NCBI GenBank assembly: GCA_030016455.1 | Contig: JASEJH010000099.1 | Location: forward strand, 1 to 6,155 | DNA length: 6,155 bases | Direction of reading: 5' to 3' | Origin: Thermoanaerobacteraceae bacterium | Lineage (GTDB): Bacteria > Bacillota > Desulfotomaculia > Desulfotomaculales > Ammonificaceae | Part shown: one piece after another, positions 1-5,618 of the stretch | Numbering within the stretch: position 1 is the stretch's first letter | Layout of the letters: each line of letters starts with the position of its first letter | Program-made: the position numbers and the translations under genes | The notes under the pieces: model-generated | The model's database searches: none | What the model was told of the DNA's origin: nothing | What the model saw: the letters and a program-made list of their open reading frames with translations, nothing else

Positions 1-33
1 CTGAATTCTGGATTCTAACTTCTGGCTTCTGAC
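1..33. repeat. Degenerate 7-base tandem repeat at the window edge
   Basis: On the plus strand, after a partial unit at 1-5, four successive 7-base units begin at 6, 13, 20 and 27: TTCTGGA, TTCTAAC, TTCTGGC, TTCTGAC. All share TTCT followed by a variable RRN-type tail. The array starts right at the window edge and probably continues to the left. It lies in the non-coding tail downstream of pyk. It resembles the short heptamer tandem repeats scattered between genes in some bacterial genomes; no function can be assigned. No protein reading is evident. Confidence 0.6.
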
Positions 34-55
34 CCCACTTCTCTAACCCGCAAGG

Positions 56-1804
56 TTACAGCACCCGCGCTATCCCGCTGTAAATCACGCCGCGCTGTCC
101 GTCCAGGGTGACCACCTGGCCGTCTTCCAGGATGGCGGTTGCCCCTTCAACCCCCACCACAACCGGGATCCCGAACTCCAGCCCGACAATCGCTGCGTGG
201 GAAGTCAAGCCGCCCACTTCGGTCACAATACCGGCGCAGCGCTCCATCACCGGGACGAACTCCTTGTCCGTCGCCGGAGCAACCATCACATCGCCCGGTT
301 CCACTTTCTCCAGTGCCTCTCTGGCCGTGCGGACTATCCGCACCCTGCCCGTCACCGCCTTGGTCCCGATTCCGATTCCCCGGGCCAGGATGTCACCTAC
401 CGTATGCACCTTCAGGAGATTGGTGGTGCCGTGCACGCCCACGGGAACGCCTGCCGTAATTATCACCAAATCCCCCGCGCTGATGTACCGCGCCGCTACC
501 GCCGCCTCTACCGCTTCGCGGATCATCTGGTCGGTGTTTTGGATCTGCCCCACCAGCAGCGGCAGCACCCCCCAGACCATGGTCAACCGCCGGACCACCC
601 GGCTGTGGGGTGTGACCGCAATGATCGGCGGGCGCGGACGGTATTTCGCCACCATCCTCGCCGTGTAGCCCGTCTGGGTAGCGGTGATGATTGCCGTTGC
701 CTCCAGGTTGTGGGCCACGCTGCACGTGGCAAAGCTGATGGCATCGGTCACCGTCCGCTTCGAAACCGCCCTCTTTGCGCTCAACACTTCGTCATAGGGC
801 AGGGCTTCCTCCACCCGGGCCGCAATCTTGGCCATTACCGCCACCGCCTGCACCGGGTAGCGCCCGACGGCCGTCTCGCCCGAAAGCATCACCGCGTCCG
901 TGCCGTCAAGGATCGCGTTCGCGACGTCGCTCGCCTCCGCGCGCGTGGGGCGCGGATTATGGATCATTGACTCTAACATCTGGGTTGCGGTGATCACCGG
1001 CTTCCCGGCCGCATTCGCCTCCTGGATAATCCGCTTCTGGGCCAGAGGAACCTCTTCGGTAGGAATCTCCAGGCCCAGGTCGCCCCGGGCCACCATCACC
1101 CCGTCGGCGACCTTTAAGATCGGGTGCAGGTTCTCCAGCCCCTCCCAGTTTTCGATTTTCGCAAGCAGGGAAATATCGGCACCGGCTTCCTCTAAAAACC
1201 GCCGCGCCGCCAGTACGTCTTCCGCCTTTCGCACGTAAGAAAGCGCAATAAAATCCGCCCCTTCGGCAACCGCAAACCTGATATCCGCAACATCCTTTTC
1301 GGTCACCGAGGGAAGATTCACCCGGACCCCGGGAAGATTCACGCCCTTGTGTGACTCAACCTCACCCCCGGTCTCCACACGGCACAGCACGCTCCGTTCG
1401 GATGTTTCGAGCACCCTCAGGCATACCAGACCGTCGGCAATGAGGACGGTGTCCCCGGGCCGCACGTCCCGCGCTATCCCCTCGTAATTCACGGGAATGC
1501 GCATTCCGGCACCGGTGATATTTTCCGTTACGAGTTCTACTTCTTCACCGGCTCTTAAAAAAAGCGGCGCCTCCAATTCGCCGATCCGGATGCGCGGGCC
1601 GCGGATGTCAACCAGGATGCCTAAATTTTTGCCCACCCGTGCCGCCGTCTCCCTCACCAGGCGCAGCCGCCGGCGGTGATCCTCCTGCGTGCCGTGGGAC
1701 ATATTCAGCCGGGCGACGTTCATCCCCGCCTTCAGCATTCCCTCGATCACGTCCGGGCTTTCACTCGCCGGTCCGAGCGTGCAGATGATTTTCGTGTGGC
1801 GCAT
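56..1804 (-). CDS. pyk: Pyruvate kinase with C-terminal PEP-utiliser-like domain
   Basis: Cytoplasmic glycolytic enzyme that transfers phosphate from phosphoenolpyruvate to ADP, giving pyruvate and ATP. The 582-residue product carries the hallmark motifs: TKIICTLGPAS (4-14), NVARLNMSHG (29-38, substrate/K+ region), LAKIEN with catalytic Lys216 and metal-binding Glu218, VARGDLG (238-244), and the TATQMLES and NPRPTRAE stretch (272-291) with Thr274. The usual C-terminal domain covers roughly 350-470. Residues about 480-582 form an extra domain like the phosphohistidine swivelling domain of PEP synthase/PPDK, including GGLTSHAA with His536. This extension is known from Bacillus/Geobacillus-type enzymes, and the total length matches that class. 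Start: ATG at 1802-1804, preceded by AGGGGGA with a 4-base gap. It follows pfkA after 145 bases and is probably cotranscribed with it. No intrinsic terminator is visible after the TAA. Confidence 0.97.
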   Translation of the reverse strand: MRHTKIICTLGPASESPDVIEGMLKAGMNVARLNMSHGTQEDHRRRLRLVRETAARVGKNLGILVDIRGPRIRIGELEAPLFLRAGEEVELVTENITGAGMRIPVNYEGIARDVRPGDTVLIADGLVCLRVLETSERSVLCRVETGGEVESHKGVNLPGVRVNLPSVTEKDVADIRFAVAEGADFIALSYVRKAEDVLAARRFLEEAGADISLLAKIENWEGLENLHPILKVADGVMVARGDLGLEIPTEEVPLAQKRIIQEANAAGKPVITATQMLESMIHNPRPTRAEASDVANAILDGTDAVMLSGETAVGRYPVQAVAVMAKIAARVEEALPYDEVLSAKRAVSKRTVTDAISFATCSVAHNLEATAIITATQTGYTARMVAKYRPRPPIIAVTPHSRVVRRLTMVWGVLPLLVGQIQNTDQMIREAVEAAVAARYISAGDLVIITAGVPVGVHGTTNLLKVHTVGDILARGIGIGTKAVTGRVRIVRTAREALEKVEPGDVMVAPATDKEFVPVMERCAGIVTEVGGLTSHAAIVGLEFGIPVVVGVEGATAILEDGQVVTLDGQRGVIYSGIARVL

Positions 1805-1949
1805 AAAATCCCCCTGAAACGGTCTGAGTTTTACTTTAACCGCAAGCGAAGGCAGCAGCCACCGGAAGCTCCGAGATTTGGGCCCCCGAGCCCGCCGCCC
1901 TGTTCCACTTTCGGCCCCAGTTTTTCTTAAACCCTTTTGTTATGCTGCC
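1805..1949 (-). other. pfkA-pyk spacer, GC-rich, no clear promoter
   Basis: These 145 bases separate pfkA from pyk. Read on the minus strand they are G-rich in the middle, with short self-complementary pieces (GGGC/GCCC and CGGA/TCCG with small loops) but no stem followed by a T run, so no convincing terminator. I found no good -35/-10 pair. The end nearest pyk carries its ribosome binding site. The simplest reading is an untranslated spacer inside a pfkA-pyk operon. Confidence 0.4.
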
Positions 1950-2912
1950 CTATATCGCCAGAACTTCTGCAAGCCGGTAAAGCCCTTCGTCAATCTCCTT
2001 CTTCATCTCGAAAACTTCCGGCAGGTCGTAGCGCGTCAACTGCCCGCCTTTTACGGCAATCGCGCCACACCGTTCACCGCCCGTCAGCAACTCCACCGCC
2101 CACGCACCCATCACGCTGGCCAGGACACGGTCAAAGGCTGTCGGCGCTCCGCCCCGCTGAATGTGCCCCAGGATGGTAATCTTGGTGTCAAAGCCCGTCC
2201 TGGCCTTGATTTCTGCAGCTACCGCCGCGGCGGACGCCGCACCTTCGGCAACGACGATAATGCTGTGGTGCTTTCCCCTGCGGACGCCCCGCAACAACCG
2301 CCGGCAGACATCCTCGAGATCAAACGGTATTTCCGGGATCAGGATCGACTCGGCCCCGCCGGCCAGCCCGGCCGTGAGGGCGATAAAACCGGAGTCGCGC
2401 CCCATTACTTCCACCACGAAGGTCCGCTCGTGGGAGGTGGCGGTGGCCCGGATCTTGTTGACGGCGTCCACCACCGTATTCACTGCGGTGTCAAAGCCGA
2501 TGCTGTAATCCGTCCCGGGAATGTCGTTGTCGATCGTCGCCGGAATGCAGACGACCGGGAGTCCCGTTTCCTGGTGCAGGGCAAAGGCACCGCGGAAAGA
2601 ACCGTCACCCCCGATGACCACCAGGCCGTCCATACCCACCCGCCGTGCGGAAGCGAAAGCCTGGGCCCGGCCTTCCGGCGTCCTGAATTCTTGGGACCGC
2701 GCGGTGAGCAAAATGGTACCGCCCGTCTGGATGACGTCCGCCACCGAACCGAGACTCATTGCCTCAACATCCCCTTCGATTAGCCCCGCAAAGCCCCGCC
2801 TGACCCCCAGGATCTCCCGCCCGAGGAAGATGCCTTTCCGCACCACGGCCCGGACGGCGGCGTTCATTCCGGGAGCGTCACCGCCGCTGGTCAACACACC
2901 AATCCGGTGCAA
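1950..2912 (-). CDS. pfkA: ATP-dependent 6-phosphofructokinase
   Basis: Phosphorylates fructose 6-phosphate to fructose 1,6-bisphosphate with ATP, the committed step of glycolysis, as a cytoplasmic tetramer. At 320 residues it has the usual bacterial group length. Visible motifs: GVLTSGGDAPGMN (5-17, nucleotide binding); GGDGSF (101-106), whose Gly104 is the mark of ATP rather than pyrophosphate users; TIDND (126-130) with catalytic Asp128; EVMGR (168-172); and GHIQRGGAPTAFDR (249-262). Arg21 and Arg25, effector-site arginines in the E. coli enzyme, are present, so ADP/PEP allostery is plausible. One variation: PATIDND where Escherichia and Geobacillus have PGTIDND. The start is TTG (2910-2912): GGAGG lies 8 bases upstream, the encoded MHRIGVLTSGG matches the family N-terminus, and no in-frame ATG fits. 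It is followed by pyk. Confidence 0.97.
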   Translation of the reverse strand: MHRIGVLTSGGDAPGMNAAVRAVVRKGIFLGREILGVRRGFAGLIEGDVEAMSLGSVADVIQTGGTILLTARSQEFRTPEGRAQAFASARRVGMDGLVVIGGDGSFRGAFALHQETGLPVVCIPATIDNDIPGTDYSIGFDTAVNTVVDAVNKIRATATSHERTFVVEVMGRDSGFIALTAGLAGGAESILIPEIPFDLEDVCRRLLRGVRRGKHHSIIVVAEGAASAAAVAAEIKARTGFDTKITILGHIQRGGAPTAFDRVLASVMGAWAVELLTGGERCGAIAVKGGQLTRYDLPEVFEMKKEIDEGLYRLAEVLAI

Positions 2913-2950
2913 GACTTCACCCTCCGCAAACCCTCGTATTCCTTCTGCCG

Positions 2951-2985
2951 CCTGTTAAGACAGGCCGGCACCCAACTCCTGTCAA
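2951..2985 (-). promoter_or_regulatory. Candidate pfkA promoter with overlapping dyad
   Basis: On the minus strand a perfect -35 hexamer TTGACA lies at 2980-2985. With a 17-base spacer the -10 would be TGTCTT at 2957-2962, a poor match. That -10 sits inside an inverted repeat, CCTGT-CTTA-ACAGG (2951-2964), which extends with a one-base bulge to GCCG/CGGC on its flanks. A perfect -35 with a weak -10 under a palindrome is the layout of a regulated promoter, but it could also be chance or a 5' leader hairpin. It lies about 40-70 bases upstream of the pfkA start. Confidence 0.35.
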
Positions 2986-3048
2986 ACTGGTTTGGGAAAG
3001 ACAGATTTGAACCAAGAAAAAATAAAGTGTTCCGCTTCAGAAAGAGGG

Positions 3049-3097
3049 AAAAGCCGGCGCCAGCGCCCCTTTACCGAAACTACGCCGGCGCCTTTTT
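3049..3097. terminator. GC-rich terminator-like hairpin (possibly bidirectional)
   Basis: A 10-bp inverted repeat, GGCGCCAGCG (3056-3065) with CGCCGGCGCC (3083-3092), has one G-U pair on the minus strand and a 17-base loop. On the plus strand it is followed directly by TTTTT (3093-3097). On the minus strand it is followed by GGC and then TTTT (3052-3049). It therefore looks like an intrinsic terminator best formed for plus-strand transcripts, usable for minus-strand transcripts as a second stop after accA. No plus-strand gene is visible that would need it. Confidence 0.5.
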
Positions 3098-3104
3098 GCC
3101 GGAG

Positions 3105-3131
3105 AAAAACCCGCTGCGGAAAAGCCGCAAC
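3105..3131 (-). terminator. Intrinsic terminator of the acc transcript
   Basis: On the minus strand GTTGCGG (3131-3125) pairs with CCGCAGC (3119-3113) around the loop CTTTT. This gives a 7-bp stem with one G-U pair, followed after GGG by TTTTT (3109-3105). It lies about 70 bases after the accA stop and is the best-placed terminator for the accD-accA transcript. The three-base gap before the T run makes it less than ideal. Confidence 0.5.
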
Positions 3132-3199
3132 CCCCGGAACCGCCAGCCGCGGGCAAGCCCGGACAACAAGCGCCAAAACGGTTCCGTAACACCACCCTT

Positions 3200-4171
3200 T
3201 TAACCGCTTTCGCCTGCTTCCTCGCTCACCAGGCCGATCTGTCTAAACTTCGCGCAGCGAGACCGGACCAATTCCTCCGGAGCTACCCTCTTGAGGGTCT
3301 CCAGGTGCTGAACCATCCTTTCCCGCAATAGGGCAGCCGCTCTCTTAGGGTCACGGTGGGCACCGCCCAGAGGCTCCGGTATCACCTCGTCCACAATTCC
3401 CAAGGCCAGCAGGTCGTGCGCGGTGAGCTTCAGCGCTTCGGCTGCTTCCTGCGCCCGACTCGGGTCTTTCCACAGAATGCTTGCGCAACCCTCGGGCGAA
3501 ATTACGGAGAAAATCGCATGTTCCTGCATCAGGATCCTGTCCCCCACCCCCAGGGCCAGCGCGCCACCGCTTCCTCCTTCGCCGATTACTACCACTATTA
3601 TTGGTACCCGGAGGGCGCTCATACCCAGTAAATTTTGTGCAATCGCGCAGCTCTGACCCCGCTCCTCCGCACCAACGCCGCAGTGGGCACCCGGGGTATC
3701 AATGAAGGTGATCACCGGCCGCCCGAACTTCTCCGCCTGGTGCATGAGCCGGAGGGCCTTCCGAAAACCTTCAGGATGCGCCATCCCGAAATTCCGGCTC
3801 ACGTTTTCCCGGGTGTCCCGGCCCTTGCGGTGGCCGATAACGGTAACCGCCGTCCCGTTAAACCGGCCAATCCCGCCGAGCACCGCCGGATCTTCCCCGT
3901 AGCACCGGTCCCCGTGAAATTCGATGAAGTCCTCAAAAAGCATCCGCACGTACTCTTCTGTATTGGGACGGTCCGGGTGGCGGGCAAGCTGCACCCTCTG
4001 CCAGGGAGTAAGGTTGGCGAAAATGGACCGCTTCAGTTCCTCCGCCCGCTTCTCCAAATGCTCAATCTCCCCTGAAAGGTCAAGGTCCTTCTCACGGCTG
4101 AAGGAGGTGAGTTCCGCGATCTTGTTTTCGAGTTCCACAAACGGCCGCTCGAAATCAAGAATCGTAGGCAT
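3200..4171 (-). CDS. accA: Acetyl-CoA carboxylase, carboxyltransferase alpha subunit
   Basis: With AccD it forms the carboxyltransferase that moves the carboxyl group from biotin-BCCP to acetyl-CoA, giving malonyl-CoA for fatty-acid synthesis in the cytoplasm. The 323 residues match the family length. The helical N-terminus (LDFERPFVELENKI, 5-18) is typical, followed by the crotonase-like core: GDRCYGEDPAVLGG (87-100), IGHRKGRDTRENV (112-124), FIDTPGA...GAEERGQ (156-173), and the oxyanion region GEGGSGGALALG (198-209), then SPEGCASILWKD (225-236). Most homologues I recall read PGAYPG or PGAYCG/PGAFCG at 160-165; here it is PGAHCG, so His163 is an unusual residue. Start: ATG at 4169-4171, sharing one base with the accD TGA (TGATG) and preceded by GGGGAGGGG inside accD. 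This implies translational coupling and 1:1 synthesis of the two subunits. Confidence 0.97.
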   Translation of the reverse strand: MPTILDFERPFVELENKIAELTSFSREKDLDLSGEIEHLEKRAEELKRSIFANLTPWQRVQLARHPDRPNTEEYVRMLFEDFIEFHGDRCYGEDPAVLGGIGRFNGTAVTVIGHRKGRDTRENVSRNFGMAHPEGFRKALRLMHQAEKFGRPVITFIDTPGAHCGVGAEERGQSCAIAQNLLGMSALRVPIIVVVIGEGGSGGALALGVGDRILMQEHAIFSVISPEGCASILWKDPSRAQEAAEALKLTAHDLLALGIVDEVIPEPLGGAHRDPKRAAALLRERMVQHLETLKRVAPEELVRSRCAKFRQIGLVSEEAGESG

Positions 4172-5016
4172 CAGTTCCCCTCCCCAACGTGCAGCATCAC
4201 GATCCGGCCCAGAATTTCCCGCATCCTGGCCCGCGGTACCACCAGGTCAATCATGCCATGCTGTTGCAGAAATTCCGCCCGTTGAAAACCGTCCGGAAGT
4301 TTCTGCTTTATCGTTTGTTCGATTACCCGGGGTCCGGTAAAGCCGATCAGCGCTCCGGGCTCGGCAAGAATGATGTCCCCCAGCATCGCAAAACTGGCAC
4401 TGACGCCGCCCGTGGTGGGGTCTGTAAGTACGGAAATATAAAGCAGGCCCGCCGCGTCCAGGTGTTTTACCGCGGCCGCGGTCTTGGCCATCTGCATCAG
4501 CGCTACCATCCCCTCCTGCATCCGCGCGCCGCCGGAAGCCACGAAAAGGACTAGCGGCAGGCGCCGCTCACAGGCACGCTCGGCCGCCCGCGTGATTTTT
4601 TCCCCTACGGCGGCCCCCATACTGGCCATGATAAAGCGGGAATCCATCACCCCAATAACCACCCTGTAGCCCAGGATGGTTCCCTCGCCGGTAACCACCG
4701 CTTCGCTCAAACCGGTTGTCTGGCGCGCCTCGGCCAACTTTTCGGGATAGCCGGGAAAATTCAGAGGATTATCGGCCACCAGACGGGAGTCGTACTCGAC
4801 GAAACTCCCCTCATCGAGGGTAAAGGCCAGCCTTTCTTCGGCGGTGAGCCGGAAATGGTAACCGCATTTACGGCAAACCTTGAGGTTCTTGACGATATCC
4901 TTATTGTAAAGGATCTCACCACACCGGGGGCACTTGATCCACAAGCCCTCCGGAATCTCCTTTTTTTTCTGCTGGATGGTAACGTATTTCGGCTTCTTAA
5001 AGAGTTCTAAAACCAG
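4171..5016 (-). CDS. accD: Acetyl-CoA carboxylase, carboxyltransferase beta subunit (apparent CTG start)
   Basis: Partner of AccA in malonyl-CoA formation. From the start chosen here it has 281 residues, close to the usual 285-305. An N-terminal zinc ribbon has Cys29, Cys32, Cys48 and Cys51 (CPRC...CRKC). The carboxyltransferase core follows: [10 protein letters not shown] (160-169), [18 protein letters not shown] (197-214) and GPRVIEQT (228-235). The first ATG/GTG/TTG in frame is TTG at 4942-4944, which would begin right at the zinc ribbon and cut off IPEG and the basic leader conserved in the family. The frame stays open upstream and encodes [15 protein letters not shown], matching the N-terminus of Bacillus AccD (MLKDIFTKKKKY). 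CTG at 5014-5016 gives this with GAGG six bases before it. An out-of-frame ATG lies at 5019-5021. A 20-base gap follows the small upstream gene. The exact start is the uncertain part; the identity is not. Confidence 0.93.
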   Translation of the reverse strand: MVLELFKKPKYVTIQQKKKEIPEGLWIKCPRCGEILYNKDIVKNLKVCRKCGYHFRLTAEERLAFTLDEGSFVEYDSRLVADNPLNFPGYPEKLAEARQTTGLSEAVVTGEGTILGYRVVIGVMDSRFIMASMGAAVGEKITRAAERACERRLPLVLFVASGGARMQEGMVALMQMAKTAAAVKHLDAAGLLYISVLTDPTTGGVSASFAMLGDIILAEPGALIGFTGPRVIEQTIKQKLPDGFQRAEFLQQHGMIDLVVPRARMREILGRIVMLHVGEGN

Positions 5017-5036
5017 TACATACCTCTCCCTTCGCC
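5017..5036 (-). promoter_or_regulatory. accD ribosome binding site deciding the CTG start
   Basis: On the minus strand GGGAGAGG occupies about 5023-5030. Its GAGGT part matches the anti-Shine-Dalgarno best and stands 6 bases before CTG (5016-5014), an ideal distance. The nearby ATG (5021-5019) would be only one base from GAGG, or 4 bases from the weaker GGGAG register, and its frame stops after Tyr-Trp-Phe (TAG at 5009-5007). The spacing therefore favours CTG as the accD start. Confidence 0.5.
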
Positions 5037-5222
5037 TTAAACCACACCCAGGATTTCAAGCGCTTCATCAACTTCGGACTCCGGAACAAGGACCTCGTAG
5101 GCTGGATCGTCCTCACTGGTAGCCACCTCATTGAGTTTAACTAACAAGCCTTCGCCAAGAAACAAATCCCTTACTTTTTCGGCCTCTTTTTTATTGGGGG
5201 CGATGTAAACAACCGTCCACAC
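5037..5222 (-). CDS. Small conserved-looking protein upstream of accD (DUF2007-like?)
   Basis: A 61-residue acidic, soluble protein with no signal peptide, membrane segment or cysteines. It opens [21 protein letters not shown], a beta strand followed by a charged helix, and ends [17 protein letters not shown], again strand then helix: a beta-alpha-beta-alpha pattern. The VYIA...EAEKV...EGLLV...ILVPE arrangement resembles small putative signal-transducing (DUF2007, PF09413) proteins, where an N-terminal strand and the phrase 'EAE.I...L...G' recur. I assign it only tentatively. The start is GTG (5220-5222), with GGGGAGGG ending 7 bases upstream. The TAA is 20 bases before the accD start, so it is surely cotranscribed with accD-accA. 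A regulator or assembly partner of acetyl-CoA carboxylase is a guess from position only. Confidence 0.8.
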   Translation of the reverse strand: MWTVVYIAPNKKEAEKVRDLFLGEGLLVKLNEVATSEDDPAYEVLVPESEVDEALEILGVV

Positions 5223-5272
5223 GCAAAGGCCCTCCCCACCTGCAATTTCCCTACAATTATGTCCAAAACGCT

Positions 5273-5312
5273 GGTCGATAACCCTTCCCTAAACGGGGGT
5301 AATCCTCCGACC
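5273..5312 (-). promoter_or_regulatory. Long imperfect hairpin in the leader of the small gene-accD-accA
   Basis: On the minus strand GGTCG (5312-5308) pairs with CGACC (5277-5273). Inside, after a 4-base GAGG bulge, ATTACCC (5303-5297) pairs with GGGTTAT (5284-5278) with one T-T mismatch. The loop is 12 bases. After the 3' arm comes AGCG and TTTT, a short T run, so it could be a weak terminator, an attenuator or a processing/stability element between mtrB and the acc genes. No strong promoter was found in this spacer: CATAAT at 5256-5261 has no -35. Confidence 0.45.
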
Positions 5313-5331
5313 ACTAATCTATTCGTTCATC

Positions 5332-5562
5332 TTATTCATCGGTGCGGATGCGCCCGTGCTTGGTAAGGAGTTCTGCCCGGCCCCGGATCTTGATCGCCGA
5401 GGTGTGTTCCGTAAACTGGGCAACCATTATCTCTCCCTTGTCCAGCTTCTCCGTGTGGTGAAACTTGGTATCCTTCCCGCGGGTGAGCCCCATAATGGTG
5501 ACACCGTTCTCCAATGCCTTGACGACAATGTAGTCGGCCATGATCCATTCCTGCTCGGTCAT
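5332..5562 (-). CDS. mtrB: TRAP, trp RNA-binding attenuation protein
   Basis: A 76-residue homologue of Bacillus subtilis TRAP (75 residues), aligning almost end to end. TRAP is an 11-subunit ring which, when loaded with tryptophan, wraps RNA carrying about eleven GAG/UAG triplets and so shuts off trp genes by transcription termination and by blocking translation. Conserved stretches: [12 protein letters not shown] (25-36), EKLDKGE (38-44) and [14 protein letters not shown] (48-61). Lys39, Lys58 and Arg60 match the RNA-binding KKR set of B. subtilis (Lys37, Lys56, Arg58), and the tryptophan-pocket threonines/serine (Thr27, Thr32, Thr51, Ser55) are kept, so it should be active. An in-frame ATG at 5604 would add 14 residues but lies upstream of the predicted transcription start. 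ATG at 5560-5562 has GGAGGG 7 bases before it and gives the family length. It does not sit beside folE as in Bacillus. Confidence 0.96.
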   Translation of the reverse strand: MTEQEWIMADYIVVKALENGVTIMGLTRGKDTKFHHTEKLDKGEIMVAQFTEHTSAIKIRGRAELLTKHGRIRTDE

Positions 5563-5587
5563 TGCCAATCCCTCCGTCTTCTGGCAA
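5562..5587 (-). promoter_or_regulatory. Inverted repeat enclosing the mtrB ribosome binding site
   Basis: TTGCCA (5587-5582) and TGGCAA (5567-5562) form a perfect 6-bp inverted repeat with a 14-base loop. The loop holds the GGAGGG ribosome binding site, and the second arm touches the A of the mtrB ATG. In RNA it would present or hide the ribosome binding site; in DNA it could be an operator just after the promoter. If transcription begins at 5585 only four pairs remain. Confidence 0.35.
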
Positions 5588-5589
5588 GT

Positions 5590-5618
5590 ATGATAGCACA
5601 TCAAGGGGCACAGGGCAA
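5590..5618 (-). promoter_or_regulatory. Promoter of mtrB (sigma-70/SigA type, extended -10)
   Basis: On the minus strand TTGCCC (5618-5613) and TATCAT (5595-5590) are separated by exactly 17 bases. TG stands one base before the -10 (TGC-TATCAT), an extended -10. The first transcribed base would be near 5582-5585, giving a leader of only about 20 bases that contains the mtrB ribosome binding site. The promoter lies in the dnaE-mtrB spacer and could also drive the downstream acc genes if the 5273-5312 hairpin is read through. Confidence 0.5.

Larger units (their letters stand above)
2913..3199 (-). other. accA-pfkA spacer, hairpin-rich, non-coding
   Basis: The 287 bases between the accA stop and the pfkA start. 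Reading in the direction of transcription it holds: a short CGGG/CCCG hairpin near 3150-3165, the 7-bp terminator-like stem (3105-3131), the 10-bp GC-rich stem (3049-3097), an AT-rich stretch (about 3005-3050), the TTGACA promoter candidate with dyad (2951-2985), and the pfkA ribosome binding site. A 64-codon open frame crosses it, but it is arginine/valine-rich, lies over the hairpins and has no family resemblance, so I treat the stretch as non-coding. Confidence 0.6.

Noticed and set aside
44..58. TAACC-TTGCG-GGTTA hairpin over the pyk stop codon as a terminator
   Set aside because: The stem has only 5 bp and no T run follows on the minus strand.
197..970. Long plus-strand open frames across pyk, and similar ones across pfkA (1878-2783)
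   Set aside because: They are antisense shadows of clearly recognisable enzymes in GC-rich DNA, with no family resemblance of their own.
2982..3176. A 64-codon minus-strand frame in the accA-pfkA spacer
   Set aside because: It overlaps terminator-like hairpins, is dominated by residues expected from GC-rich non-coding DNA, and shows no domain pattern.
4942..4944. TTG as the accD start
   Set aside because: It would remove the conserved IPEG and the basic leader. Its GGAGG is only 2 bases away, too close, while the upstream frame encodes a family-like N-terminus.
5256..5261. CATAAT as the -10 of an acc promoter
   Set aside because: No acceptable -35 lies 15-19 bases upstream (the 17-base position reads GGGTTA), and there is no extended -10.
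5223..5331. A classical TRAP-binding array of GAG/UAG repeats
   Set aside because: Only TAG-AT-TAG has the correct 2-3 base spacing. The remaining NAG triplets are irregular, so no 9-11 repeat site is present here or elsewhere that I could find.
5563..5604. Longer mtrB start (ATG at 5604) adding MMCYHTCQ...
   Set aside because: It lies upstream of the predicted transcription start, lacks a ribosome binding site and exceeds the family length. ATG at 5562 has both a good site and the expected length.
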